From assembly GCA_034387635.1 (NCBI GenBank), contig JAOANU010000006.1:310001-374000 (forward strand): 64,000 bases of DNA. Direction: 5' to 3'. The notes beneath the pieces are model-generated. The model saw nothing but the letters and a program-made list of their open reading frames with translations, made no database searches and was not told where the DNA came from. Source of the stretch: Rhodosporidiobolus odoratus. Its lineage: Eukaryota > Basidiomycota > Microbotryomycetes > Sporidiobolales > Sporidiobolaceae. Positions 24,346 through 36,154 of this stretch are shown piece by piece (within the stretch, counting starts at the first letter, position 1; each line of letters opens with the position of its first letter). Made by a program: the position numbers and the translations under genes.

Positions 24346-27227
24346 ATGGCTACCTTCACCCAAAGTACAGCTCAAAACGCTGGCGCAAAAGCCCAGCTCT
24401 CTGTCGATTCTCACACTTCAAGAGTCGATGTCATTGATACAGCCGGAGGAAGGGTTCTCTGCGTAGCAGATGTACGAGGTACGTCTAGATACCCTCTCTA
24501 GCCGTTGTCGCTCCATGTGGGACGATAAGCAAGCGGGACGTGCCCTCGAGTCGAAGCGATGACAGCGAGGGCTCCGATGGCATGTAACTCGTCAGGCGTC
24601 CGTCCAGTAGTACTCGGAAACGGAGGGGGGGTCGCCTCTACCGCGAAGCGAAACTTCCAAGCCCAGCATCGCTTTCACCCTTTTCCATTGCGTCGCCAGA
24701 TCGTCTTCTCCGTGAACGGCGCGTATTGCAAAGAGCCAGCGAAACTGCTTGGAAGCGGATGAGGATACCGAAGATTGCCGCAGTGTCAAGTCAAAGCAAT
24801 CCGGGGTCCTCTCGCTCATCCTCTTTCCCGTCTCGCAGGCGCTATTTCCACCCTCAACACACTCGCCGCAGAACACTCCGCAGTGGCAATTATCCATTCT
24901 GGCGACTTTGGCTTCTACGGTGCGTGATCGCTGCCACAGCATTGTGAGGCGCCTCTTATGCTTTTCGCCTTGCAGAACCGTCTTCCCTCGCTACCGTTTC
25001 CGACCGTACCTTGAAGCACCTCGTCCAATACTCCTCCCTCATTTCCCCTCAGTTCCGCTCTCAGCTCCTCTCGCCCAACACCACTCCACCACAAATCCGC
25101 GAACTCCTCGCCCACCCTCCGAAAAATGCCTTCCCTGACCCTTCCGAACATGCCTTTGGCCTGTCAGAGTTCCCCAAACTTCTCGCTGGCGAGCTCAAGC
25201 TCAACGTACCTGTCTACACTGTCTGGGGTGCTTGCGAGGATGTGGCCATCTTGGAAAAGATTCGCCTCGCTCCGCCTTCCGCTCAATCCATCCCTACCGA
25301 TCTCTCGAACGTCGCCCCCGCCCCGCCTTCCACCGCCACTCGCCCTTCTTCCATCTCGCCTACGCCTCCTAGCTACTCTATCCCCAACCTGACAGTCCTT
25401 GATGAAGCCACCACCCGAGTTCTTCTGATTGGCGGCGTTCGACTTCGCCTGTTCGGTCTTGGTGGAGCAGTTGTACCGCACAAGTTGTTCGACAACGGCA
25501 GTGGTACGGCAACCATTGCGGGAGGGCAGGGTACCATGTGGACTACCATGCTTCAGATTGGAGAACTCGTAGACACGGCTCAGAAGGTACGGTTCTGTTC
25601 TCTCTCTCCCAGTCTCGCTCGCACATCCTGACCGCCTCCTCCCTACGGTTCAGGTATACGACCCTTCAGAAACACGCGTCCTGATCTCGCACGCCTCCCC
25701 GGGCCGCGAAGGTCTCCTCGCCCAACTCGCCCTCGTCCTGAAAGCCGACTTGACCATCTCCGCTGGTCTTCACTTCCGTTATGGAGTTTCGTACAACGAG
25801 TTCTCGGTGCAGCATGACCCGGAGGCGTTCAAGGGAAAGTTGGAGGCGGCCAAGAAGAGCTTTAATGATGTATGGGATGCGGTCAAAGTGCAGGTTGAGA
25901 GCGTTGTCGAGTACGTATGAGTTTGCTACCCTCTGCTTGCCATTACTTACTGACTGCAACTTTCGTATCATAGCGACAATCAGCGCCTGCTTCTGCAGAA
26001 CGCCATCGCCGTGGCGAACCGTATTCCAGCGTCGCAGGGCATGGGCGGGGGAGCCGCGATCGAAGAAGCGGCATGGAAGAACTGCTGGCACTGGTTCGTC
26101 ACGCCTCCTGATCCTGTTTGCGAAGACGAGAGTGTCAGTCATGCTCACGCTCTTTCTGCTGCAGGAACCTTCCCGATGCTGCATTCGGCTCGCTCGTTCT
26201 CGATGTTCGAGACGGTCGTATCGGTAGCGAGTTGAAGAGTCAAGGTTGGTCTATCCCCGGTCACCTCTCGCACGGGCGCTGAACAGCAAGCTGACCTTGC
26301 CTCTCTTCCTCAGGTTTCAACTTTGCTTACCGTCAAAATACTCCGAAGCCCGCTCCTCCTCCTGCCGCTTCTACCTCATCCGCCTCGACTGTACCCATCG
26401 CTCCCGTCCCTTCTGCTCCTTCCACCAACGCCAACGCCAACGCAAACGCCAACGCAAACGCCAATGCCGCTCCCGCCCCCGCCTCCTCATCCTCCACCGG
26501 CGGCCCTACCCCCTCCTCCTACCCCAACAACCTCTCCGGCCGCCCCAACGCCGCAAACCACTATGGTCCAGGTGCGGGTAACCCTCGCGCCTCCCCGGGC
26601 AACCAGCACCCTCATCACCGCGCGCCGTCTGGTCCGAGAGGTGGAGGAAGGGGAGGGTTCGCAGGGCATGGAGGGTGGAACATGCATCAGGCCAATGTGA
26701 ACGCCAATGCCAACTCGAACGCAAGCGCAAACGCCGGTACTGCTGCGTCACCTCAGCCTCCAACTTCGACATCAGCACAATGGCAAGGACAGGGTAAGGA
26801 CGAGTCCAAGCCTGTCGCCCCCGCGCCCGCGTCCAAGACGGAGGGCAAACCCTCTTCACCCGCTCCCGCTCCTACTGCAACTCCCGCACCCACTGCCGAT
26901 GCCACTTCCACTCCTGCTCCCACTCCCTCGACTGCCAAAAAACTGCCCTCTTCCACCGACGACCACCTGACCGCCGGTGAAATCTCTTCAGGCGCTGAAG
27001 CTTCCCCCCTCTCTGGAGGATCCGGAGGCGAAGGAGCAGGAGGGCGTGGGGGACGCGGGAGAGGTGGAAGGGGAAGGGGTGCTAGGGGAAGGTCTAATGG
27101 AGAGTGGAGGGGGAGGGGTGGGAGGGGGAAGAGTGGGACTGGGAGTGGGAGTGGAGTTGAAGGGACGCCGGGTGGGGCGGGAGGCGAGTCGAAACCTGCG
27201 ACGCCGGCTCCCGCGGCGGCTGAGTAA
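24346..27227 (+). CDS. DUF2433 (metallophosphatase-like) protein with RGG/low-complexity tail
   Basis: Seven exons: 24346..24478, 24839..24919, 24976..25586, 25654..25910, 25974..26093, 26165..26244, 26314..27227 (731 aa). The N-terminal domain has calcineurin-like landmarks: 'VLCVADVRGAISTLN', 'AIIHSGDFGFYE', 'VYTVWGACEDV', 'VLISHASPGREG', 'LHFRYGVSYNEF'. The last of these is typical of the fungal DUF2433 family. The GD of the metal centre is present. After about aa 425 the protein becomes low-complexity, with Asn-Ala dipeptide runs at about 26429-26475 and 26697-26735, then Pro/Thr-rich sequence, then an RGG box near the C-terminus ('GRGGRGRGARGR'). This suggests an RNA-associated phosphoesterase. 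Substrate unknown. The first intron (360 nt) is unusually long for this genome. Confidence 0.8.
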
Positions 27228-27588
27228 AATCTGACTGACGAAAAGCAAAGCGGAGGTGGTGGTGAACCTTCTTTCCTTCTTGTGGCTGTCCCTTCTTTCT
27301 CTTTCCCTTTTCTTGCCGTTCGTTCCAGGGTTCTTGACCACTGTTAGTGTGTGGTCGGAGATGGTCTGAGGAAGAATCAGACAGAAAAATCGCATTGATT
27401 CCGTTTACTCGCATCGTAGTCTTCCTTTGTCTCCTCCCTTCCTCTCTTTCATTCCGTCCCGTCCTGCAGAAGATAGCAATCGAAGCCGTTCGTTCTTCAT
27501 ACCCATGACTTCCGAGATTGATTGCATTGCTCGCACTGCTTTACTGCCGAGAAGAGAGCTTTGATCAAGGTTGGTCGGGTAGCTGAGT
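27228..27588. terminator. Convergent 3' region, DUF2433 gene / prolidase
   Basis: 361 bp between two converging stop codons, with T-rich and CT-rich tracts (27265-27325). No gene seen. Confidence 0.35.
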
Positions 27589-29558
27589 TCAAGCGTTGCC
27601 ACCCGTTGTGACTGCTTCAATCTCTGCGACGGTCTTGGGAAGCCACGACGGAGTGAGGTTCTCGAAGCCATCCTTGGTAAGTAGCAGGCTGCGTGCGCAA
27701 TCCGCCAATTCAGCCCATTTTCTTCGGAAGTCGATAGATGGACAAAAACCAACACACTTGTCTTCGATCCGGACACCACCGACGCTCCAGTACTTCTGCA
27801 GGACCTCATGGTTGACGTACTCGCTGTTCTTGTAAGGCGCGAAGAGGTGTTCGTTAAAGTAGCAACTGCAACAGGGTAGGTAGGGAAGATAAGGAGGTCA
27901 AGTCGGACTATTCGACTACCCGTCTGGTGGACAGGAGGGAAGAAGCAGGCGGCCGACAACTTACCCAGGTTCGACGGTGACCACGAAGCCTTCCTCGAGC
28001 GGGACACGGAGGCGGAGATACTTGAGGAGAGGATCGGAGGACCGACCTTCGGGGAGACCACCGACATCGTGCACGTCCAGGCCGAGGAGATGACCTGCCG
28101 CAGAGAGCTAGCTGATGTCACCTCAACGAGAGGGCAAGAGGAGTGGGGTAGCGTACCAACCCCGTGAGGATAGAAAGCGGAAGTCAATCCTTCCGCGAGC
28201 AGCTTCTTCACGACCTCGTCTTCGGATCCCGCCGAATCGGTCTGGAAGATGCCGAGGCGGAGGAAGCCGCGAGCTAGAACGTCGTGCCTGCGACCGAAGG
28301 TAATCAGCACTTTTGGCTTGATGAAAGAGAAGTGAGCGAAGGAGCTCACATGAGCCGCTGAATGGCCTCCCAATCTTGTCCCGGCTTGACGAGCTTGAAC
28401 GCCGCCTGGAGGTCAATTCAGATATCAGATGGGCCGAGAATCGTGTCAAGGTGCTGTCATGACAAACCTCTTGCATCGACAGCACGAGCTCGTAGATCTC
28501 CTTGCATTCCTTGTTGAAGCGACCGCTATTGCCGATCTGCGGGAGAAAAGGCTCAGGAGACCCACCTCAACGGAGCAAAAGGCTTGCGAACTAACAGGAA
28601 CACATCGAGTCACGTCGGCAGCATAGTTGTTGTACTCCGCTCCAGCGTCGACGAGCAGGAGACCTTCTTTCGGGAATGGCTGATCGTTACCGACGTAGTG
28701 GAGAGTGCCAGCTGCCGCTCCACTAGCCATGATGGGCGAGTAGGCTTGCCATTTCGCGCTGAGGGAAGAGGTGGAAATCAGCCAATCCTGCTTTCGAAAG
28801 GAAGGAATGAGGAAACGTACCCCCTCTTCCGGCTGTACGAGACAAACTCCGCTTCCGCCGCATTCTCGTCGGCTACCTCTCCCGTACCGACCAAGCGCAT
28901 GAGCTCCTTGTGTGCTCCAGCGGTCATCTCGCTAGCCTTCTTCATCATCTCCACCTCCTGCGGCGACTTGTTCCTCCTCGCTTCATGCAGCGCCTTCAAG
29001 AGGTACTCGGCAGTCGAGATCGGAGCGTTGATGCGTGCCATAATAGAGGTCGGCGGAAGGACATTCGGGAGCGTGTGAAGGAGGGTCGGGAGATCGCGAT
29101 TCTTGGGCGGGGGAGGGTAGAGAGACGCGCGGGTCCAGCCTTGAATGATGCTCGTGAAGTGGAGAGTTTTGGCGAGATCCTCGGGCGAAGGAGGCAAACC
29201 GCACCACATCACCTAGCGCTCGGGGTGGTTAGCTGTGCCAAAGTGGGATAGCTGGAAAGAAACGCACTTCTGCCTCGTCGACCTCTGGCAGCCACAACCT
29301 GGTCTCTACCTTATCCTCGTTGACCTGCTCACCACCCTCGTGTTCGTATGAGAGGGTGAAGGCAGCACCAGGGACGTTGCACCCAGTGAGATAGGCAAAG
29401 TTGCGCTCCTGAGCAAACTGTTCTTCCCTGTCAGAGTCGTCGCGGTTCTTGACTACTTGTCCAGTTATGTATACATAGTGATGGGCGGGCTTGTTGGGCT
29501 TGATGAGCCGGCGGACAAGGTTGATGCCGTGGTTGAGGGGGAACGGGGAGGTAGACAT
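27589..29558 (-). CDS. Xaa-Pro dipeptidase (prolidase)
   Basis: Nine exons: complement(27589..27688, 27758..27865, 27965..28094, 28157..28287, 28350..28405, 28468..28536, 28596..28758, 28821..29212, 29268..29558), 479 aa. This is a pita-bread metallopeptidase. All five metal ligands are visible: two Asp in '[18 protein letters not shown]', His in '[12 protein letters not shown]', Glu in 'TVEPG' and Glu in 'GVRIEDN'. The N-terminal creatinase-like domain starts '[16 protein letters not shown]'. It hydrolyses dipeptides with C-terminal Pro or hydroxyPro in the cytosol, recycling proline; Mn2+ is usual. Length agrees with eukaryotic prolidases (about 490 aa). ATG 29558 was chosen as the only ATG ahead of the conserved N-terminus. 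Confidence 0.93.
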
Positions 29559-30202
29559 CAAGGGCGTGGGGATAGGTGGTTGTGGTATAGGCTTGTCGCT
29601 CAAGGTTATGGTAGCCTACTAGGGAGTACTCGAGCCAGCAAAAGCGGTTCGAGGTGAGGTGGAAAGGAAAGAAACGAACCCACGCGGTGAGCCGGCGGAG
29701 TGAGCGTGAACGTCAATCAAGCGGTAAGCGTCTCGAGGCCAGGCGTAGCGGAAGACTTCAACACGGTATTATCTGACCAGCGACTTGGCTGCCAGAGCCG
29801 ACTGCGCAGGAGGGAAAAAAGCGATCTCGGAACGACAGAATGCACCCTAGCTGACACGCACGCATCACTTATGCGTCAAAGACGCACCCCACCGCCGTAC
29901 TCAAGGGCTGTGCTAAGCAGCCTGCTGAGAGTAGGGTCGCAAGGCGATGAGAAGAACCTCCCGCATGCCTTTTCTCGTTAGCCTTCTCAAGCTACCATCC
30001 GTATAGCAGAAACTCTCGACAGCTCGTCCAGTGCGTCCCACGGTACCGATAAAGGAAGGGAAGGAGCGATGCTCAGTGGGCACCGAAAGCGGTAGGAAGG
30101 GAATCGAGAGAGTGGTATGGCGGGTTCTGCCGTTCCGAGGTTACAGACTCCTCTCCCTCGAGCTTCTTCTCGACGGCTCATTCCTTGTAGGCAAGTTACG
30201 TA
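29559..30202. other. Intergenic, 5' flank of prolidase
   Basis: 644 bp with no exon that I can support. It should contain the prolidase promoter and the 3' end of BTB paralogue 2. A short minus-strand open stretch (29987-30181) could be a further exon of paralogue 2 but has no clear splice link. Confidence 0.3.
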
Positions 30203-31120
30203 TCAGCCACAGCAGAAAGAGCGGGCACGGAATAGGGCGCACCCGTGCGGAGACGCTCCTTCCGCCCACTTCTGCTCGAAGCTGCGCATGAGGATGCGTG
30301 CTTCGCTATTCATACTGGTACTCTTACAAGACGGAGACCATATCGAGGGCCAGTTTCCATTCGTTGGCTTGGACGCGACGAGCCCGAGTACCAGTTGCAG
30401 AGCGAATCTCGGTACCGTGGTATTCTCCTTCTCGCAAGCGTGCATTTTCACGGCAACAAAGGCAAAGAGTTCGAGACCCTCATAGGCAGTAAGCATGCGA
30501 GTGTGCGAGAAAAACATCTAGCGAAGCATACCAAGTACGTTTCAGCGTGATACAACGACGAGGGGCGTGTCAAATCTGCTCACAATCCGATCCTTCCACA
30601 TCTCGCTCGCGCAGAAACGCTCTGTGTCGCGGTCTCCAACGTCATAGACTCTAAGAAGAGTGGCGTTGAGGAGATGACGTCTGTTCGTCCAGGTCGCGAG
30701 GGTAAAAGCGTGAAGAGGAGACCCGAAGTTCGCTTGAAGCTCCCTGCAAGCGCAAATCAGTTAGGCCCTTGACAAAAGAGTCCTCGTAATGTGAATCGTA
30801 CCAAATGCGCTTCTCGACTGCCAATACGACTACCGCGCTGTCGTACTTGTCCGCCAACTCCCCCAATTTCTCCCATCCCACCTCATCAAGCGACTCCAAG
30901 ACGCCGCCCTTCTTCCCCCCTTCGCCGCTGATGACACTCCGGACGGGTTTGAGATCTTCCTCGGTCTCGGCGACGGTGACCGAGCTGTCCTGGGAGGTTG
31001 AAGATGCGGGAAGGGAGAACATGTCGGCGAAGCTTTGGAGTTGGCGGTGAGGTGGAGGCGAGAGGCGTTGAGGGAGATAGGAGGGGTTTCAGAGGTGACG
31101 AGAGTGAGCTGTTCAGCCAT
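30203..31120 (-). pseudogene. BTB/POZ-domain gene with apparent frameshift (BTB paralogue 2)
   Basis: Exons complement(30203..30517, 30584..30743, 30802..31120). From ATG 31120 the frame gives a BTB start ('LVTSETPPISLNASRLHLT'), but the conserved step that reads NSRVF in the paralogues reads AAC TCC AAA then GC-TTC-GCC-GAC-ATG. One base is missing at about 31033/31034, after which the BTB continues in the next frame ('FADMFSLPAS', 'GWEKLGELADKYDS', 'VEKRIW'). The split Trp and 'SPLHAFTLATW' in exon 2 match paralogue 1. Exon 3 is 'YEGLELFAFVAVKMHACEK' and onward. If translation starts at the internal ATG 31022, 232 aa remain, without the first strand of the fold. It is either a pseudogene, a truncated protein or a one-base sequence error. 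Confidence 0.55.
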
Positions 31121-31516
31121 ATTGCATGGCTTTCAGCGAAGCTTTGCAGGAAGGTGAGAGAGGAGAGAAGAAGGGAGAGAAGAAGGAGAGGTGAGGCGAA
31201 CCGGCTCTTGTCACTTTTTGGTCGGAATCGCCGACGCGAGCGTTGTTGTCGGTTAAGTATACGACGCCTGCGCGACGACCAAGTGGTCCAGCGCAAAGCT
31301 CAGAAAGAGCTGTGAAGGCGACGGGGACCTTCTCAAGAAGCAGGCCGCGAGATACTGAACCGCTGACCAGCCTGATCTCGTCAACAACTCTCGCGAACTT
31401 GAATAACAGGCGGTACCTAAGCGGAATCGCGGCGAGTCAGTCAATGGGGCTTGGACAGGACGTGCGAGAAGAAGGACATACGGATCTACCCCCAAAACCC
31501 CTACTTGTTGTCCCTC
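31121..31516. other. Intergenic between BTB paralogues 2 and 3
   Basis: 396 bp. It should hold the paralogue 2 promoter and paralogue 3 3' end. No supported gene. It contains short direct purine-rich repeats (gaggagagaagaagggagagaag near 31160) only. Confidence 0.3.
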
Positions 31517-32033
31517 CTATTCTCCGCTCGCGCGGTCAGCAACTACTGTGGAAGATTCCGTAGTCGTCAGAAGAATGCCAAAACGCCTGGGGTGGAGAAG
31601 AAGCTCTTTTCGGTCGCGAACCTGCAACGCGCGCTTTGCCGTACGACGGAGCAGGTCCGTATCGCCCGCTATACTCGCAAGCATATAGGCGTGCAGCGGA
31701 TCACCAGAGATCTCTTCGACCTGCCTGTTCTCGAGCGAACGAGTCGATCTGCGCATGCTATAAGTTTCGAAGAGAGTGGCAAGGGACTGACCAGATCCTT
31801 CCCGGTACGGCCGCTCTGACCACCGGCGCATCATACTTGTCCGCCATCCGAGCCGCTCCCTCCCAAAGCTCCTCGAGCACCGCCCCGTCGTCACCCTGGG
31901 CCGCCTGCAACCCCTCCCCGGTTAGCAACGCAAGAAAAGCCTTGACAGTGTCCGCCGTCTCGGTGACTTGTACAGATCCAGTAGCTGATGCGTCCGCGTC
32001 TGCGTTGCTGGCGTCGAGGGGGAGACTAAGCAT
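31517..32033 (-). CDS. BTB/POZ-domain fragment (BTB paralogue 3), start unclear
   Basis: Two exons, complement(31517..31724, 31792..32033), give 149 aa from the internal ATG 32033. Upstream the frame stays open to about 32186 and encodes the conserved BTB segment 'PLVTTANSRVFNDML', but no in-frame ATG precedes it and no convincing upstream exon is found before RPN5 (stop at 32289). The second BTB half 'LWEGAARMADKYDAPVVRAA' and the split Trp followed by 'DPLHAYMLASIAG' match the other two paralogues. The gene is therefore 5'-damaged, starts internally, or begins at a non-ATG codon. The conserved WKD/WTE step after exon 2 is also missing, so this is probably a decaying copy. Confidence 0.45.
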
Positions 32034-32288
32034 GTCGTTAAAGACGCGCGAGTTGGCGGTTGTCACCAAGGGTTTGAAGGGGAGGAGAAGAAGCTCAGAA
32101 CAAGGGTGAGGCTTGGGTGAGGCCGTGAGATTAGATAGGGGTCTTGAGAACCGCGGAAGGTAACGGACGCTCTTGAGAAAAGGCAAGCCAGCACAGTGAG
32201 CACCTGACCAGCGCGATGACTGACAGCCCAGGGACCCTTTTTAGGTGACGAATGCGGTTACTTCGTTACATGCTTAGGTACGGCTTCT

Positions 32289-34363
32289 TCAGGCCCTGGC
32301 TTGTTGCGCCTTCAAGGCAGCATGCACGGCGTGCTCCTGCACACGAGAGAGAAAGATGAGGTCATCAGCACAGTGTTCCGAACCTCAACCGAGCGCGGCG
32401 CCGCAGTGCCGTCGACGGCATGCAAGCACCAGGGAAGAACGGGCAAATGTCACTGAGTAAGGAGATAAAGCGCACCTTGGCGATCAAATGGCAACTCTTC
32501 TCAATCAACCCCATCAACTTGCCCACATCGCTACTCCACTCATTCAAAACCTCATCTCCAGTCTTGGGCTTGACGAAGCTGACAATCCCGGCGGGGCGGT
32601 CGATCTTGGCGTAGACGGTTTTCGAGGTGACGAGCCGAGAGAGGAATTGCTCTGTTTGGGGTACGTCGAGGGAGAGGAATGAGGCGAGGCGGGGGAGGGT
32701 GATGCGAGTGTAGTAACCAGCTACAACGCGGATGTTCTGCGCGATTTCAAAAATCCGTGATCAGTCTCGGCCTCCACGAGAAGGAGAAAGATAAAGCTGT
32801 AGCCAAGACGCACGTGCTCGACGATACGGTCATGCAGAACCTTCCACCTCTCCTCTCCTTTCGCGTGCTTCTGGTCCTCTTCAATGTCACCATACACACC
32901 CTCGACTCCCTTCGGTCCAAACACCTTGGTCTTCCGCAAAGCCTCGCCGTATAGTTCCTGGATGTTGGGCCATCGTCGCAGTTCAGGGTCGATGAAGCAC
33001 TTGACCAAGTCACTGGGGTTGCGAGAGCTGTCAGCTACGGAAAAGAGGAGGAGGAAGCGAGAGAACAGGAGCAAGACGCACTAAGATTCCTTCATCTCCT
33101 TCAGCTTGTCGTCCTGATACACGCGGTGAAGCAGGTCGCTCTGCTCGTTGTCGTATGGTGCGAGGACAAGGAAGTAGACAATGTTGCGGAGGACGGCGGA
33201 GGCTTGATCGGAGTTTTCGGAGATGCTGGAGGTATCGAGGACGGAGCGGTAGTGCTTGGCTACGTCGAGATGATTCTTCATGTAAAGAGAATACAGGATC
33301 ATGAGGGAGAAGTAGCGGAGCTTGAGGTCCTGCATGGCAGTCGACACGAAGATCAGCTCCACTCGCGACAGGCTCGCAAGAACACGAAAGAAAAGAGCCA
33401 AGTAACCACTACGTACCTCGTGCTCCTTGTCCCCCAGCCACTTCAGGTTGATCCTCTTCGCCACAATTGCCATCTTCTCCCAATCCTCCTGCGCCTTGAG
33501 CAGCCTCATCTGCTCAAGGATAAAATCGACTTTGTCGCGCCTTTCCATCGACCCGAACGTCTCGACTTGCAGCTCTTGCATGAGTTCAGACGCAGCGTTG
33601 ATGTCGCCTGCTTGTTCTTTGATTTGAGATAGGGTGCGGGTAACACGGGCGCGGGGGACTTCGAGGTAAATCTGCCGACCGGAAAACGAAAACGTTAGCA
33701 AGGTCCTCCAGCAGCGGTCATATAGGTAGCGTCAGACCAGCGTAGGTGATCAGGGGGGCGAATGCGCACCTTTCCCTCGGTGATTTCCCTCAACACCTCG
33801 ATCAACTTCAACTTGTTCTCCCCCTGCAAAGGTTCGACAAACTCCATGGCCTTGTCCACCATCTTCTGCACCGCCTGCCTCAGCTGTCCATGCTTCTTGC
33901 TAAGCAACTGAAGGTGAGCATTGAGTTGGGTGTAGTCTTGCTTTTCGTAGAGGATGGAGATGGTTGAGATGAGGAGTCGGGAAGTGGAGGAGAGGTCGGA
34001 GGCCTGTGAGATTCCGCAAGTGGAGGGCAAGCGAGCTAGGTCAGGGCAGTGCACTGGCCCAATACAAGCGGGGAATACTCACATTGCGAGTCTGCTTCTC
34101 CAATGCGAGCAGCTTGTCGAGGGCATCCTGGAGTTTGCCATCCTGCTCGAGTCAAGACGCCATTAGCTTGGCGGGTATCTTGGAACTCAAGAATGACGGT
34201 GTGTACCTTTGCAAGCTGTTCTGCTTGAGGAATGAGCTGTTGAGGACGAGGTGGGATTAGCTGACGGCGATGAGGGGGGAAGTGGAAGGGCGATTAGACT
34301 GACTTGGTCCACTTCCTGGGTGTAATCCTTCTCCTGTTTCCGTTCCTTAAGTTCACTTGACAT
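32289..34363 (-). CDS. RPN5: 26S proteasome regulatory subunit Rpn5 (PSMD12)
   Basis: Nine exons: complement(32289..32336, 32476..32736, 32814..33012, 33082..33329, 33417..33671, 33770..34003, 34083..34142, 34207..34236, 34304..34363), 464 aa, same size as human PSMD12 (456). TPR-like helical repeats fill the N-terminal two thirds ('LDKLLALEKQTRNASDL', 'RARVTRTLSQIKEQAGDI'), followed by the PCI domain ('RVVAGYYTRITLPRLASFL', 'VYAKIDRPAGIVSF'). Rpn5 is a lid subunit that contacts Rpn11 and the 20S core, needed for ubiquitin-dependent degradation; some fungi also use it in the COP9 signalosome. The last exon encodes only 15 residues, the conserved C-terminal helix. Confidence 0.95.
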
Positions 34364-34654
34364 TCTAGCGGTGAAGCGAGGTGAGGTAGCCACCTCACTT
34401 CGCTTCTCTCTCTCGACCATGGCCGCGTCATGAAACTCGACACGAGAACATCGCCTACACGCTAAGAAGGGAGTTACAGCTACAAGCAATAAGACACTAC
34501 CACACAACAGTAACCAAGACTTCAGGCACCTTCGAACCAAGCGTTTTTCTCCTCGTCCCGTTCAGGCGACCACATTCACCACGGCACATCAAGCACGACT
34601 GCGAAAGATACCAAGTCAGCGCAACAGTAAGGACGGAACGAAGACAAGGGCGAT

Positions 34655-35724
34655 TCACCGACGAAAATTCCCGGGGTAAATCTGCTTGTTGAGCTGATCA
34701 TTTTCCTCCTGCAACACCTCGTTCGCCTTCTGCACCTTGTCCGTCTTCTTCTCTGCATCCCTGAGCTGCCTCTGAAGCGCAGCATTCTCACGGCGAAGGC
34801 GAGCAACGTCGTGCTCAAGGTGAGGTTCAAGCTGGTTGTCGTCGGCCAGCTCCTCGGGCCAGTCGGGAGAAGGCGAACGACGACGAGAGCGTTTCTGGCT
34901 CGGCGTCGTATCGGCGACCTGGGTGCGCTTCTTCGTCTTTTGCTTCTCGGCGGCGAGGTCGGAAGAGGGTGACTCGAGGAGCCTCCTACCGCCAACGGTG
35001 CGGGAAGGCCGGGGAGAAGGGGAGCGACGGAAGAGGAGGTGCGAGGCGTCCTCCCAGCCGTCATCGCTCTCGGTCTTGTCGAGCGTGTGGCCACTATAAC
35101 TGCTGCTACCGCTTGTATAGGGCACGACCGCACCAGCGCCAGCTTGGAAAGGATCTTTTCCGCCCTTCTCAATCACCTCGTCCGCCCAGACGAAGAAGCC
35201 TGCAACGGTTGCAGTCCGGATCAGCAAGTACAGGAGGAGCACACAGGTCGACTAAACGGACCACAATCGCCGGCCGGGCTGTCACAAGCGAAGAATTGGC
35301 TGTCCGGTACGAGAGGAAGGAACATTAACGAGGGGTAGCTACGCAAATGAGGAGGCATCTCCGCTCTACGTACCGGCCCTTGTTGCCGTTTTTGTTTGTC
35401 CTCGTGGTACGCAGGACGGCCTCAATACGCGGGTCGTTGTCGCAGTAACAGTAGACTTCTGCTCGATGCAAAGAAACAGATGCAGGTAGAAAAATCCCAA
35501 GAGCACACGTCAGGATCGCTGTCGAGCCACTATTTGCGGACCAGGACGCACCGCCTTTATCGCCGAAGCATCCGAACGCCTGCACGACGGGTACTAGTGA
35601 GGACCAGCGCCTCGGGTGGAAGCGCGGAGAGGAAGGAGAAGCTTACCACGTACTTGTTGGCGCCCCTCGGAGCCCTCTTATAACCCTGAGACTTGGTAGC
35701 GCCGCGACGACCCTCGCTAGGCAT
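34655..35724 (-). CDS. GRF zinc-finger protein (GRF paralogue 1)
   Basis: Six exons: complement(34655..35199, 35262..35299, 35374..35458, 35552..35579, 35647..35724), 257 aa; the last listed is exon 1 and 34655..35199 is the final one (five coding pieces in all). The GRF-type zinc finger is assembled across four exons: 'GEVYCYCDNDPRIE', 'NKNGNKGRQFFAC', 'AGDCGFFVWADE' (C-x-C ... C ... C with the GR-F signature). A Ser/Arg-rich linker follows ('RRSPSPRPSRT'), then a coiled coil near the C-terminus ('VARLRRENAALQRQLRDAEKKTD'). GRF fingers bind single-stranded nucleic acid in APE2, TOP3A, TTF2 and NEIL3. Here it stands without an enzymatic domain, so a DNA/RNA-end binding adaptor is possible. 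A paralogue with the same intron phases is at 40.4-41.9 kb. Confidence 0.75.
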
Positions 35725-36154
35725 CTCGGAGATACTTGAGACTCAAGGGAAGGGTGCAAAGGTGGGTTGAGATCAGTCGGCGGAGAGGTTGACAGAAGCC
35801 TTAGGATGGTTTGCGGAGGGTACAGTCGGGGTATTGAGCTAGATGTGAGGGTATAGAGACACCAAGCAAGGGGTATAGAGCTGATCGAGGTGTGCTGAAG
35901 AGGGAAAACAAGAAGAGAGGAGAAAAAGAAAAATGCAGACTCTTGCCTGCCTTGCGGCCACGCTATTTGGACTCTTCCTAGATACCGTCTGACTGTACTA
36001 GAGGCTCACAGCGCTTTTGGAAGCTACGACTCCAGGGGAAGGATTTGCTGTGTTGACATATTGACAGGGGGCGCCAACCTACGACGTCGTCGGGGGGGTT
36101 TCCGGACAACTTCTCTTCCTTTACACCACAACCAAACTACTAGCACACTCGACA
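35725..36154. promoter_or_regulatory. Divergent promoter region, GRF paralogue 1 / low-complexity protein
   Basis: 430 bp between divergent start codons. A-rich tract near 35905-35935 (gggaaaacaagaagagaggagaaaaagaaaaatg). No specific operator recognised. Confidence 0.4.
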
